The notes under the pieces are model-generated. The model was not told the origin of the DNA. It saw nothing but the letters and a program-made list of their open reading frames with translations, and ran no database searches. Below are positions 52,989-61,220 of a stretch of 64,000 bases of DNA, piece after piece; within the stretch, counting starts at the first letter, position 1, and every line of letters starts with the position of its first letter. Source of the stretch: Hungatella sp. UBA5385 (GTDB taxonomy: Bacteria > Bacillota > Clostridia > Lachnospirales > Lachnospiraceae). A program made the translations under genes and the position numbers. The stretch covers positions 62,001 through 126,000 of the forward strand of contig DHOR01000054.1 of assembly GCA_002409995.1 (NCBI GenBank), written 5' to 3'.

Positions 52989-54398
52989 ATGGGAAAGTTT
53001 ACGAGTGATGCAGAGAAACTACTTAACTTGGTAGGGGGTCGTGAGAACATAAGTGCAGTGAGCCATTGTATAACCAGAATGCGCTTTGTACTTGCAGATC
53101 CTGGGAAAGCAGATGCAGCAGCGATTGAGGGGTTAAAAAGCGTAAAGGGCACATTTACCCAGGCTGGTCAGTTCCAGGTGATTATAGGTAATGAAGTACA
53201 ACAGTTTTATAATGAATTTACAGCAATTTCGGGAATAGAGGGAGTATCAAAGGAACATGTGAAGGAAGAGGCAAAGGGGAATATGAATCCTCTCCAGAAG
53301 GCAGTAGCTAATATTGCGGAAATCTTTGCACCGCTGATTCCTGCAATTATCGTAGGCGGTCTGATTCTTGGTTTCCGCAACATTATCGGGGAAATCAAGT
53401 TTATGAATGGCGGAACTGCCACACTGACGGAAGTGTCTCAGTTCTGGGCCGGATTACATAGCTTTCTCTGGCTCATAGGAGAAGCGATCTTCCATTTCCT
53501 GCCTGTAGGAATTACCTGGTCTGTTACTAAGAAAATGGGAACCACTCAGATACTTGGAATCGTACTGGGGCTTACTCTTGTATCACCTCAGCTGCTCAAT
53601 GCTTATGGAATGGCACCTGGAGTAGAGGTTCCGGTATGGGACTTCGGCATGTTCCAGATTCAGATGGTCGGTTATCAGGCACAGGTAATCCCGGCTATAT
53701 TAGCAGGATTTGTGCTGGTTTATTTAGAGAAATTCTTTAAGAAGATATCACCGCCATCGATTTCCATGATTGTAGTACCATTTTGTTCTCTGATTCTGTC
53801 AGTGATTGCAGCTCATACTCTTGTTGGACCTATTGGCTGGGCTGTTGGCGCATGGATTTCCAAGGTGGTTTATGCAGGACTTACCTCCAGCTTCCGCTGG
53901 CTGTTTGCAACTGTGTTTGGATTTGTTTATGCACCGTTAGTTATTACAGGACTCCATCATATGACCAATGCCATAGATCTTCAGCTGATGGCTGAATTCG
54001 GCGGTACTATGCTGTGGCCTATGATTGCACTATCTAACATTGCTCAGGGTTCAGCAGTTCTTGGTATGTTATTTCTTCAGAAAAAGAATGAAGAAGCAAA
54101 GCAGATTTCCATTCCTGCCTGTATCTCCTGTTATCTGGGAGTCACAGAGCCTGCTATGTTTGGTGTTAATTTAAAACGGGGATTTCCATTTATTTCAGCT
54201 ATGATTGGTTCAGCAATTGCTGCAACCATTTCTGTAGGAACTAATGTAATGGCTAACTCCATCGGTGTTGGCGGACTTCCGGGAATTCTGTCCATTCAGC
54301 CGGCAAGTATGGCAAAATTTGCACTTTGTATGCTGATAACAATTGTTGTTCCATTTGTACTCACTGTTACTGTTGGTAAGAAAAAGGGGATTTCGTAA
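52989..54398 (+). CDS. treP: PTS trehalose transporter subunit IIBC
   Basis: This 469-residue protein imports trehalose and releases trehalose 6-phosphate. The N-terminal EIIB domain carries the phosphorylated Cys27 in SHCITRMRFVL; the EIIC domain (from about residue 105) has some ten helices with GITEPA-like CYLGVTEPAMFGVNL. No EIIA domain is fused, so a glucose-type EIIA elsewhere must phosphorylate it. It is preceded by AAGGAG and shares one base with treC (TAATG). Confidence 0.94.
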   Translation: MGKFTSDAEKLLNLVGGRENISAVSHCITRMRFVLADPGKADAAAIEGLKSVKGTFTQAGQFQVIIGNEVQQFYNEFTAISGIEGVSKEHVKEEAKGNMNPLQKAVANIAEIFAPLIPAIIVGGLILGFRNIIGEIKFMNGGTATLTEVSQFWAGLHSFLWLIGEAIFHFLPVGITWSVTKKMGTTQILGIVLGLTLVSPQLLNAYGMAPGVEVPVWDFGMFQIQMVGYQAQVIPAILAGFVLVYLEKFFKKISPPSISMIVVPFCSLILSVIAAHTLVGPIGWAVGAWISKVVYAGLTSSFRWLFATVFGFVYAPLVITGLHHMTNAIDLQLMAEFGGTMLWPMIALSNIAQGSAVLGMLFLQKKNEEAKQISIPACISCYLGVTEPAMFGVNLKRGFPFISAMIGSAIAATISVGTNVMANSIGVGGLPGILSIQPASMAKFALCMLITIVVPFVLTVTVGKKKGIS

Positions 54399-56074
54399 TG
54401 AACAATTTTAGAAAATCTTGTGTATATCAGATTTATCCCAAATCATTTCTGGATACAACGGGAGATGGAACAGGGGATATTAACGGTATCACTAAGAAAC
54501 TGGACTATTTAAAAGAGCTGGGAGTGGATTATCTGTGGCTGACACCATTTTTCCTTTCCCCTCAGAATGACAATGGCTATGATATTCAGGATTACTATAA
54601 AATTGATCCGATCTATGGGACTATGGAGGATTTGGAGCGTCTGATCCAGGAAGCGGATAAACGGGGAATGGGGCTGATGTTTGATATGGTATTTAATCAT
54701 ACCTCTACTTATCATCAGTGGTTTCAGAAGGCTTTGCAGGGAGATAAGAAATATCAGGACTACTATTTTTTCAAGAAGGGCAATCCTGGGGAGCCGCCTA
54801 CCAACTGGGTGTCCAAGTTTGGAGGAAATGTCTGGGAGTATGTGGAAGACTTAGGAATGTATTATCTTCATCTCTTTGACAGAACCCAGGCGGATTTAAA
54901 CTGGGATAATCCTGAAGTCCGTGAGGAAATCAGTCAGATACTTCATTTCTGGAAAAATAAAGGAGTTCGTGGTTTCCGGTTTGATGTAATCAATCTCATA
55001 TCAAAACCATTGGCATGGGAGGACGATGAAGAAGGGGACGGACGGAGATTTTATACAGACGGCCCCAGAGTACATGAGCATCTTCGGGAAATGGTGGAGA
55101 ATGCAGGGCTTGACCAGGAGGATATTATTACAGTGGGAGAAATGTCTTCCACCACCATTGAACATTGTATCCGGTATACAAAACCTGAAGAAAAGCAGTT
55201 GAAGATGTGTTTTCATTTTCATCATTTAAAGGTGGATTATAAAGATGGTGATAAATGGTCCCTGATGGATTATGATTTTAAGAAGCTGAGGAAGATTCTT
55301 CATACCTGGCAGACCGCCATGGCAGCTGAGGGAGGCTGGGAAGCAGTATTCTGGAATAACCATGATCAGCCAAGAGCTGTTTCCAGATTTGGTGATGATG
55401 TAGATTATCTGAAAGAATCAGCTAAGATGCTGGCAACTGTCATTCATGGAATGAGAGGAACCCCCTATGTGTATCAGGGGGAAGAGATTGGTATGACTAA
55501 TGCCGGTTTCACAGATATCAGCCAGTATAAAGATGTGGAATCCATTCATTATTATGATATTTTAAAGGAACGGGGAGTGGAGGAAGCTGAGATTTACAAT
55601 ATCTTAAGGCAGCGCTCCAGAGATAACAGCAGAACACCTATGCAGTGGTGTGGAGAAACGCAGGCTGGATTTACATCAGGAACTCCGTGGATTGGAGTTA
55701 ACTCCAACTATAACAGGATCAATGCAGAGGCAGATTTGGCAGATTCTGATTCCATATTCTATTATTACAAGAATCTGATATCCCTTAGAAAGGAATATGA
55801 TGTAATCAGTGACGGCACCTATGAACCTGTATTTTTGAAGGAAGAGGGAGTGTTTGGATATATGAGGCAGCTGGGGGAGAAACAGCTGCTGGTGGCTGCT
55901 AATTTTACTGGGGAGAAGAAGACGGTAAAAGTTGATCTTCCTGAAGGTGTGATTGGCAGGGAAGAAGATATAGGGCAATGGGATATCTTAATTGCCAACT
56001 ATGATGATATGAGAAGGGCAGGGAGAGTCATTGAACTGCCGGCTTATGGGGCTGTGATGCTTTATAAGAATTGA
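54398..56074 (+). CDS. treC: Alpha,alpha-phosphotrehalase
   Basis: This 558-residue GH13 enzyme hydrolyses trehalose 6-phosphate to glucose and glucose 6-phosphate. Conserved GH13 regions are DMVFNHTS, the nucleophile in GFRFDVINLI, the acid/base in TVGEMSSTT, and FWNNHDQPR. The C-terminal beta domain ends the protein. The length is typical for TreC/TreA. It is coupled to treP by a one-base overlap and ends before a bidirectional terminator. Confidence 0.95.
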   Translation: MNNFRKSCVYQIYPKSFLDTTGDGTGDINGITKKLDYLKELGVDYLWLTPFFLSPQNDNGYDIQDYYKIDPIYGTMEDLERLIQEADKRGMGLMFDMVFNHTSTYHQWFQKALQGDKKYQDYYFFKKGNPGEPPTNWVSKFGGNVWEYVEDLGMYYLHLFDRTQADLNWDNPEVREEISQILHFWKNKGVRGFRFDVINLISKPLAWEDDEEGDGRRFYTDGPRVHEHLREMVENAGLDQEDIITVGEMSSTTIEHCIRYTKPEEKQLKMCFHFHHLKVDYKDGDKWSLMDYDFKKLRKILHTWQTAMAAEGGWEAVFWNNHDQPRAVSRFGDDVDYLKESAKMLATVIHGMRGTPYVYQGEEIGMTNAGFTDISQYKDVESIHYYDILKERGVEEAEIYNILRQRSRDNSRTPMQWCGETQAGFTSGTPWIGVNSNYNRINAEADLADSDSIFYYYKNLISLRKEYDVISDGTYEPVFLKEEGVFGYMRQLGEKQLLVAANFTGEKKTVKVDLPEGVIGREEDIGQWDILIANYDDMRRAGRVIELPAYGAVMLYKN

Positions 56075-56091
56075 TGAGTTGTGTGAATTGT

Positions 56092-56137
56092 AAAATAGAG
56101 TGTGAAGTCCAAAACGAACTTCACACTCTATTTTTTT
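56092..56137. terminator. Bidirectional terminator between treC and the GNAT gene
   Basis: A 17-bp stem (AAAATAGAGTGTGAAGT and complement) with a 9-nt loop and T-runs on both strands, between convergent genes. Confidence 0.93.
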
Positions 56138-56153
56138 GTCTATGTAAGGTAAA

Positions 56154-56585
56154 CTACTGCTGTTTTTTCTTAGATATTCTGGGTTTTGATTTCAACATAA
56201 ATCCATTTGTAGATAATCTAAATCCATATTTTTCATATAAACCTTTTGCATCTCTTGAACTTAAAATACCCATTAAAGATTTTAAATCTTTATGCTCTAC
56301 GATATGATGGATTAATGCTTTCCCTAATCCCTGACCTCTGTATTTATCATCAATTATTACATCGCATAACCAATATACGGTACAGTAATCAGTTACACAT
56401 CGGGCAAATCCTATTTGCTTATTTTCAAAATACACACCAAAACAGATAGAGTTTTTTATTGACTCTAAAATGATACTTTCTGATCTGTTTCGAGCCCAAT
56501 GTGTTGTATGTAATAATTCTGTAACAGAATCAATTTGAAGCAGCTCTTTATCATCACTTATTAAAAATCCATTGGTATTATTCAT
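56154..56585 (-). CDS. GNAT family N-acetyltransferase
   Basis: This 143-residue protein has the GNAT acetyl-CoA motif YRGQGLGKALIHHIV (R/Q-x-x-G-x-G/A). The beta-bulge strand VYWLCDVIID precedes it, and the final GLYEKYGFR motif follows. The compact form resembles the small YjaB-like group whose substrates are mostly unknown. It is followed by a Lys-rich tail. It stands alone on the minus strand, 31 nt past the end of mntP, and may be co-transcribed with it. Family certain, substrate not. Confidence 0.88.
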   Translation of the reverse strand: MNNTNGFLISDDKELLQIDSVTELLHTTHWARNRSESIILESIKNSICFGVYFENKQIGFARCVTDYCTVYWLCDVIIDDKYRGQGLGKALIHHIVEHKDLKSLMGILSSRDAKGLYEKYGFRLSTNGFMLKSKPRISKKKQQ

Positions 56586-56616
56586 TTTATTTGAACCCCA
56601 TTTTTCAACCGTGTTT

Positions 56617-57174
56617 TTAAAATACAGTATGTTCCAGTAAAATATTAGCTCCCATCAGTATGAGAATTAACCCGCCGGAAAACTCTGCTTTGGATTTAAA
56701 ACGAACTCCAAACACATTTCCTACCTTCACGCCCAGGACAGACATGGTAAAGGTGATGACTCCGATAAAGGAAATAGCAGGAATGATCTGTACCTGAAGA
56801 AATGCAAAGGTAACGCCAACTGCCAGTGCATCAATGCTGGTGGCAACTGCCATCATAATCATATTGCGGGGGTCCAGAGAACTGTCTGCGCATTCCTCTT
56901 CCTTGCTGAATGATTCACGAATCATATTAATTCCGATAACTCCCAACAGAATAAATGCGACCCAGTGATCAAAGGCTGAGATGGCATCTCGAAACTGTGA
57001 TCCCAGTATGTATCCGATTAAAGGCATGCCTGCCTGAAATCCTCCAAAATAGAGCCCTACAATGATTCCGTTTTTCCAGCTCATTTTCGGCATGGAAAGT
57101 CCTTTGCAGATAGCTACGGCAAAGGCATCCATAGAAAGCCCTACAGCAATAATTAACAAATCGACAAGTGACAT
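56617..57174 (-). CDS. mntP: Manganese efflux pump MntP
   Basis: This 185-residue membrane protein with six predicted helices exports Mn(II). The duplicated motifs LSMDAFAVAICKGL (residue 13 onward) and ATSIDALAVGVTFA (near 110) are the conserved acidic helices of MntP (LysE superfamily). The start is preceded by AGGAGG. A yybP-ykoY riboswitch lies upstream, which matches known control of mntP by manganese. Confidence 0.95.
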   Translation of the reverse strand: MSLVDLLIIAVGLSMDAFAVAICKGLSMPKMSWKNGIIVGLYFGGFQAGMPLIGYILGSQFRDAISAFDHWVAFILLGVIGINMIRESFSKEEECADSSLDPRNMIMMAVATSIDALAVGVTFAFLQVQIIPAISFIGVITFTMSVLGVKVGNVFGVRFKSKAEFSGGLILILMGANILLEHTVF

Positions 57175-57242
57175 GTGAAAATCCTCCTATGTATTATATA
57201 TTTCGCTGATTCAGAATTCAGAATTACAAAATGCGGGGTAAC

Positions 57243-57402
57243 AAAAAACTTATCTGCACACAAAAAATGCATGCAGATAAGTCTCATCTTGTTGCGTAAT
57301 TCTAATGTCTACGGCAAGTTAGCAAAGCCAGATGGAAACCATCAGTATGTTGACTTTGCGCACATAGGTTAAAACCAACTGTGCTGACTACTCCCTTATC
57401 TG
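57243..57402 (-). promoter_or_regulatory. yybP-ykoY manganese riboswitch with terminator
   Basis: On the minus strand the aptamer starts at CAGATAAG (57395-57402), followed by GGGAGTAGTCAG, the conserved yybP-ykoY entry. It continues through GCAAAGTC...GGCTTTGC (P3) and ends in ACAAGATGAGACTTATCTG, whose CTTATCTG closes P1. The same 3' strand can instead pair with CAGATAAG further on to form a terminator with a T6 run (57243-57282). Mn(II) binding should stabilise P1 and permit read-through into mntP. Confidence 0.88.
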
Positions 57403-57408
57403 TTGTCC

Positions 57409-57437
57409 ATTGTACGGGATAAAGGAGGTTCTGTCAA
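57409..57437 (-). promoter_or_regulatory. Promoter of the riboswitch-mntP transcript
   Basis: On the minus strand TTGACA (57432-57437), 17 nt, TACAAT (57409-57414). The TGA of the -35 box is the stop codon of the upstream MATE gene, and transcription would begin at about the first base of aptamer helix P1. Confidence 0.88.
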
Positions 57438-58846
57438 GAATAATTCTCAAGTATACTGTCCTTTACTGATTCTACACCCAGGGGAGCAATCACCTTCTTA
57501 TAAATCCTCCGCAGTAAAAATGTGGTCATAGTCACAGATATAATCTCAGCCAATGGAAATGCATACCATACTGCATGAAGACCGAAAACCTCAGCCAGCA
57601 CATAAGCAGCAGGCAGAAGGCATACAAGCTGTCTTGCAAAGGAATTAATCAGGCTGTAAATACCATTTCCCAGTGCCTGGAATACAGAGCCTATGACTAT
57701 ACAATAGCCTGCAAGGAGGAAGCTTAAGCTGATGATTCTAAGGGCAGGAACTCCAATGGAGATCATATGCTCTGATGCATCAAACAGATAGAGAAGCTGT
57801 TCCGGGAAAATCTGGAATATCAACACTCCAATAAACATAATACAAAGAGCAGCAATAACGCTGGAACGGATGGCTTTTAATATCCTGTCCTTATTTCCAG
57901 CACCATAATTATAAGCAACAATGGGAACCATACCATTATTTAAACCAAATACAGGCATGAAGATAAAGCTTTGAAGCTTAAAATAAATGCCAAATACGGA
58001 AACTGCTGTCTCAGAGAACAAAAGCAGAATTTTATTAAAACCAAAGGTCATAACAGAGCCGATGGACTGCATAATAATAGAAGGAAAGCCAACTCTGTAA
58101 ATCTCTAAAATAGTGGTTTTGCTGGGTTTAAATCCTCTCATATTTAAACTGACATCAGGATTTTTTCTCAAAGTAAAATATAACAATAAAAGCATGCCTG
58201 CAATCTGCCCAATGACTGTAGCAATCGCTGCTCCTGCAATACCCATTTTAGGAAAACCAAAGAGACCGAAGATCATAATAGGGTCCAGAATGATGTTAAT
58301 AATAGCGCCAAGTCCCTGAGTGATCATGTTGTAAATGGTCCTGCCAGTAGACTGCATAATCCGTTCCAGAGCAATCTGCATAAAGATTCCAAAAGAGAAC
58401 ACAGTGCAGATGGTAAGATAGGTAGTACCCTGCTCAATAATCTCCTGATTGGAGGTCTGGACTGTAAAATAATATTCAGAAAACAGAAGCCCTGATATTG
58501 CAAATATCACATAGCTTATAACAAATACAAATATCCCATTGACAGCAGCCATATTGGCGCCTTTCTGATTCTTCTGACCCAGAGACCGTGACAGAAGGGC
58601 ATTAACACCTACACCTGTGCCCACTGCAACTGCAATGATCAGATTCTGAATGGGAAATGCCAGAGAAACTGCTGTGAGAGAGGATTCTCCGATTCTGGCA
58701 ACAAAGATACTGTCAACAACATTGTAAAGTGCCTGAACCAGCATGGATAATACCACTGGTAAAGACATAGAGAACAGAAGTTTATTAATGGGCATAGTTC
58801 CCATTTTGTTTTCAGCAGGTTTCGCTGCTTTAGCACTGCCTGACAT
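57434..58846 (-). CDS. MATE family efflux transporter
   Basis: This 470-residue membrane protein has twelve predicted helices in two homologous halves, as in the MATE/DinF-like group of Firmicutes. The first half begins PINKLLFSMSLPVVLSMLVQALYNVVDSIFVARIG, and the second contains GFPSIIMQSIGSVMTFGFNKIL. It probably exports cationic drugs or metabolites using an ion gradient. The ATG at 58846 follows AAGGGGG; an in-frame codon 54 nt upstream has no ribosome site and would add a non-conserved tail. Its stop codon is part of the mntP promoter. Confidence 0.92.
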   Translation of the reverse strand: MSGSAKAAKPAENKMGTMPINKLLFSMSLPVVLSMLVQALYNVVDSIFVARIGESSLTAVSLAFPIQNLIIAVAVGTGVGVNALLSRSLGQKNQKGANMAAVNGIFVFVISYVIFAISGLLFSEYYFTVQTSNQEIIEQGTTYLTICTVFSFGIFMQIALERIMQSTGRTIYNMITQGLGAIINIILDPIMIFGLFGFPKMGIAGAAIATVIGQIAGMLLLLYFTLRKNPDVSLNMRGFKPSKTTILEIYRVGFPSIIMQSIGSVMTFGFNKILLLFSETAVSVFGIYFKLQSFIFMPVFGLNNGMVPIVAYNYGAGNKDRILKAIRSSVIAALCIMFIGVLIFQIFPEQLLYLFDASEHMISIGVPALRIISLSFLLAGYCIVIGSVFQALGNGIYSLINSFARQLVCLLPAAYVLAEVFGLHAVWYAFPLAEIISVTMTTFLLRRIYKKVIAPLGVESVKDSILENYS

Positions 58847-58941
58847 AAAAAATCCCCCTTTTAAAGTAAATAACTTGATAAATTGTAACCTTTCCTGCAA
58901 TAATTGTCAATGTATGACGGCGGTTTTGTGTAAAATATATA

Positions 58942-58970
58942 TTGTAAGTGGAATCAGATTGTGCTATTAT
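58942..58970 (+). promoter_or_regulatory. Promoter of the aspS-gatCAB operon
   Basis: TTGTAA (58942-58947), 17 nt, TATTAT (58965-58970). Transcription would start near 58977, giving a leader of roughly 440 nt to the T-box terminator. Confidence 0.65.
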
Positions 58971-58984
58971 ATGTGCAATTCATT

Positions 58985-59419
58985 GCGGTAAAATGATAAA
59001 CTGCCGGATATTCCATATCAGGCCTGGGCAGGAAATCATCAGTGTCTGGTTCTATTTATCAGCGGGGCAGGACACAAACTGCAGCGAGTTCAGTGGATAT
59101 ACTGAGAAAGGCAGAGAAGGAGACTCTGGCTTATGAACCTCAACAGGAAGAGGGCGTCACCGACTGAGAGCGCCGTCACGTGGGACTTAGCTAAGGGAAC
59201 ACTCCGGAGCCGATATGTCGAAGCGGCCCTTAGGGCGTCATGAGTAGGCATATCCGTAAGCATGCGTTAAATGTAAGAGTGGGGACACTGACTTTCCGGC
59301 TGTAATATCTGCGGCTGGGGTAAAAGCAGATGTCTCAATGCGGGTGGTACCGCGGGAATTTACTTAGATTAGTAATCCCGTCCCGGAATATGTAACTGTA
59401 TTCCGGGGCGGGATTTTTT
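58985..59419 (+). promoter_or_regulatory. T-box riboswitch upstream of aspS-gatCAB
   Basis: The T-box GGGTGGTACCGCG at 59342-59354 and the following 17-bp terminator stem (59374-59390 with 59398-59414, then T6) are diagnostic. The distal stem-I region is recognisable around GCAGAGAAGGAGACTCTGG (59111-59129). The specifier is not certain. GAC (Asp) at 59162-59164 is the best functional match, while GAAC at 59135-59138 contains overlapping Glu and Asn codons. The leader is longer than that of tyrS. The 5' limit is approximate. Confidence 0.88.
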
Positions 59420-59483
59420 GTTATTCAAATTACTGAATCCTCACCGGAATCGAAACAATTACATTTAGGTAAGGAGAACAGAT

Positions 59484-60815
59484 ATGAAATTTATTAGTGG
59501 TGTAAAACCAAAAGAAACAACAGAGGTCACACAGATTCTCACAGGCAGTTATGAAGGAAAAACTGTGAAAATGGAAGGCAGCATTCATACCATACGTGCT
59601 ATGGGTGAAATGTCATTTCTGGTGCTGAGAAAGGCAGAAGGGCTGATACAGTGCGTCTGCCGGCAGGGAAATACAGATTATGATGTAAAAGCCTTAAAAG
59701 AGGAATCAGCAGTCATTGTAACAGGAGTGGTAAAACAGGAGGAGAGGGCGCCTTTTGGATTTGAAATCCATGTGACAGCAATTGAAGTGCTGTCAGAGCC
59801 AGCAGAGATATTGCCTATAGCAGTAAGTAAATGGAAGCTGAACACCTCTCTGGAAACCAAACTTCACCTGCGCCCCATCACACTTCGTAACCCTTTGGAG
59901 AGAGCAAAGTTTCGCATTCAGGAGGGAATTGTCAGAGGATTCCGGGACTTTCTTCATTCTCAGGGATTTACAGAAATTCATACGCCAAAGATTGTGGCAA
60001 GAGGTGCGGAAGGTGGTTCCAATGTATTTAAGCTGGACTATTTTAACAAGAAAGCAGAGCTTGGACAGAGCCCTCAGTTTTACAAGCAGACTATGGTTGG
60101 TGTCTATGACAGAGTCTTTGAGGCAGCACCTGTGTTTCGAGCAGAAAAACACAACACCACACGTCATTTAAACGAATATACCAGCCTTGATTTTGAAATG
60201 GGCTACATCAGTGGATTTGAAGAGATTATGGAAATGGAAACGGCTATGCTTCAGTATGTGATGAAGCTTCTGGAAAAGGAATACCAGAGAGAGCTGACCA
60301 TGCTTCAGATAACACTTCCCAATGTGGAACAAATCCCTGCAGTCCCCTTTGCAAAAGCCAAGGAACTGGTGGCAGATAAATATAACAGAAAGATTCGCAA
60401 CCCCTATGATCTGGAACCTGAGGAGGAGCAGCTGATCGGAACGTATTTCAAAGAGGAGTTTGACAGTGACTTTGTATTTGTCACTCATTATCCTTCGAAA
60501 AAACGTCCTTTCTATGCAATGGACGATCCGGCAGATTCTAAGTTTACTCTGAGCTTTGATCTGTTGTTTAAGGGGCTGGAAGTCACAACAGGAGGACAGA
60601 GAATTCACGATTATCACACTATCATCAAAAAGATGGAAGCCAGAGGTATGAACCCGGAGGAAATAGAATCCTATCTCATGATTTTCAAATATGGGATGCC
60701 GCCTCATGGTGGGCTGGGAATTGGGCTGGAACGGTTGACTATGCGGCTGCTCGATGAACATAACATCAGGGAAACTACGTTGTTTCCGAGAGATGTGACG
60801 AGACTGGAGCCATAG
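59484..60815 (+). CDS. aspS: Aspartyl-tRNA synthetase, archaeal-type, probably non-discriminating
   Basis: This 443-residue class II synthetase has an N-terminal OB-fold anticodon-binding domain (about 15-105) and the catalytic domain with FLHSQGFTEIHTPKI (motif 1), FRAEKHNTTRHLNEYTSLDFEM (motif 2) and GGLGIGLERLTMRLL (motif 3). It lacks the large GAD insertion of bacterial AspRS, so it is the short archaeal type. Followed by gatCAB, it most likely charges both tRNA-Asp and tRNA-Asn with aspartate. The Asp-tRNA-Asn would then be converted by the amidotransferase. The discrimination state is inferred from context. Confidence 0.92.
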   Translation: MKFISGVKPKETTEVTQILTGSYEGKTVKMEGSIHTIRAMGEMSFLVLRKAEGLIQCVCRQGNTDYDVKALKEESAVIVTGVVKQEERAPFGFEIHVTAIEVLSEPAEILPIAVSKWKLNTSLETKLHLRPITLRNPLERAKFRIQEGIVRGFRDFLHSQGFTEIHTPKIVARGAEGGSNVFKLDYFNKKAELGQSPQFYKQTMVGVYDRVFEAAPVFRAEKHNTTRHLNEYTSLDFEMGYISGFEEIMEMETAMLQYVMKLLEKEYQRELTMLQITLPNVEQIPAVPFAKAKELVADKYNRKIRNPYDLEPEEEQLIGTYFKEEFDSDFVFVTHYPSKKRPFYAMDDPADSKFTLSFDLLFKGLEVTTGGQRIHDYHTIIKKMEARGMNPEEIESYLMIFKYGMPPHGGLGIGLERLTMRLLDEHNIRETTLFPRDVTRLEP

Positions 60816-60909
60816 AATTGCAATGAGAAGATAGAGTTGAACTGAGGAAAAGGATTGCAGTTGGCAAAGGGAGTTGTAGTTGGCAAATAGATCGGAAGGA
60901 GTAAAAAAT

Positions 60910-61203
60910 ATGGCACATTTAATTGATGATAAAGTAATAGAAAATGTAAGCATTCTGGCACAGCTTGAGCTTACAGAAAAGGAAAAAGAAGCAGCAAAAG
61001 AGGATATGAGCCGTATGCTGGCATATATTGATAAGCTGAATGAACTGGATACTGAGAATATAGAACCAATGTCCCATATTTTCCCCATTCACAATGTGTT
61101 CCGGGAGGATATTGTGGTAAATGGTGATGACAGAGAGAACATGTTAAAAAATGCCCCTGAAAGTAAAGACGGAGCATTTAAGGTGCCAAAAACAGTGGAA
61201 TAG
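60910..61203 (+). CDS. gatC: Asp-tRNA(Asn)/Glu-tRNA(Gln) amidotransferase subunit C
   Basis: This 97-residue subunit wraps around GatA and stabilises the GatCAB complex. It matches the family along its length (VSILAQLELTEKEKEAAKEDMSRMLAYIDKLNELDTENIEPM and ending with APESKDGAFKVPKTVE). The ATG at 60910 follows AAGGAG by nine nt; an in-frame ATG at 60880 has none. It lies 94 nt after aspS, a stretch with two similar AGTTGGCAAA copies and no terminator. Confidence 0.94.
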   Translation: MAHLIDDKVIENVSILAQLELTEKEKEAAKEDMSRMLAYIDKLNELDTENIEPMSHIFPIHNVFREDIVVNGDDRENMLKNAPESKDGAFKVPKTVE

Positions 61204-61220
61204 AGAAAGCGAGGTTTCAA

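Noticed and set aside
60830..60895. Two AGTTGGCAAA copies between aspS and gatC
   Set aside because: Only two short imperfect copies in purine-rich sequence. They show no symmetry or promoter arrangement, so they were not called a regulatory element.
60168..61088. Open frame of 306 codons on the minus strand across aspS and gatC
   Set aside because: It lies antisense to two well-conserved genes, gives a Cys/Phe/Ser-rich protein with no recognisable motif, and has no ribosome site.
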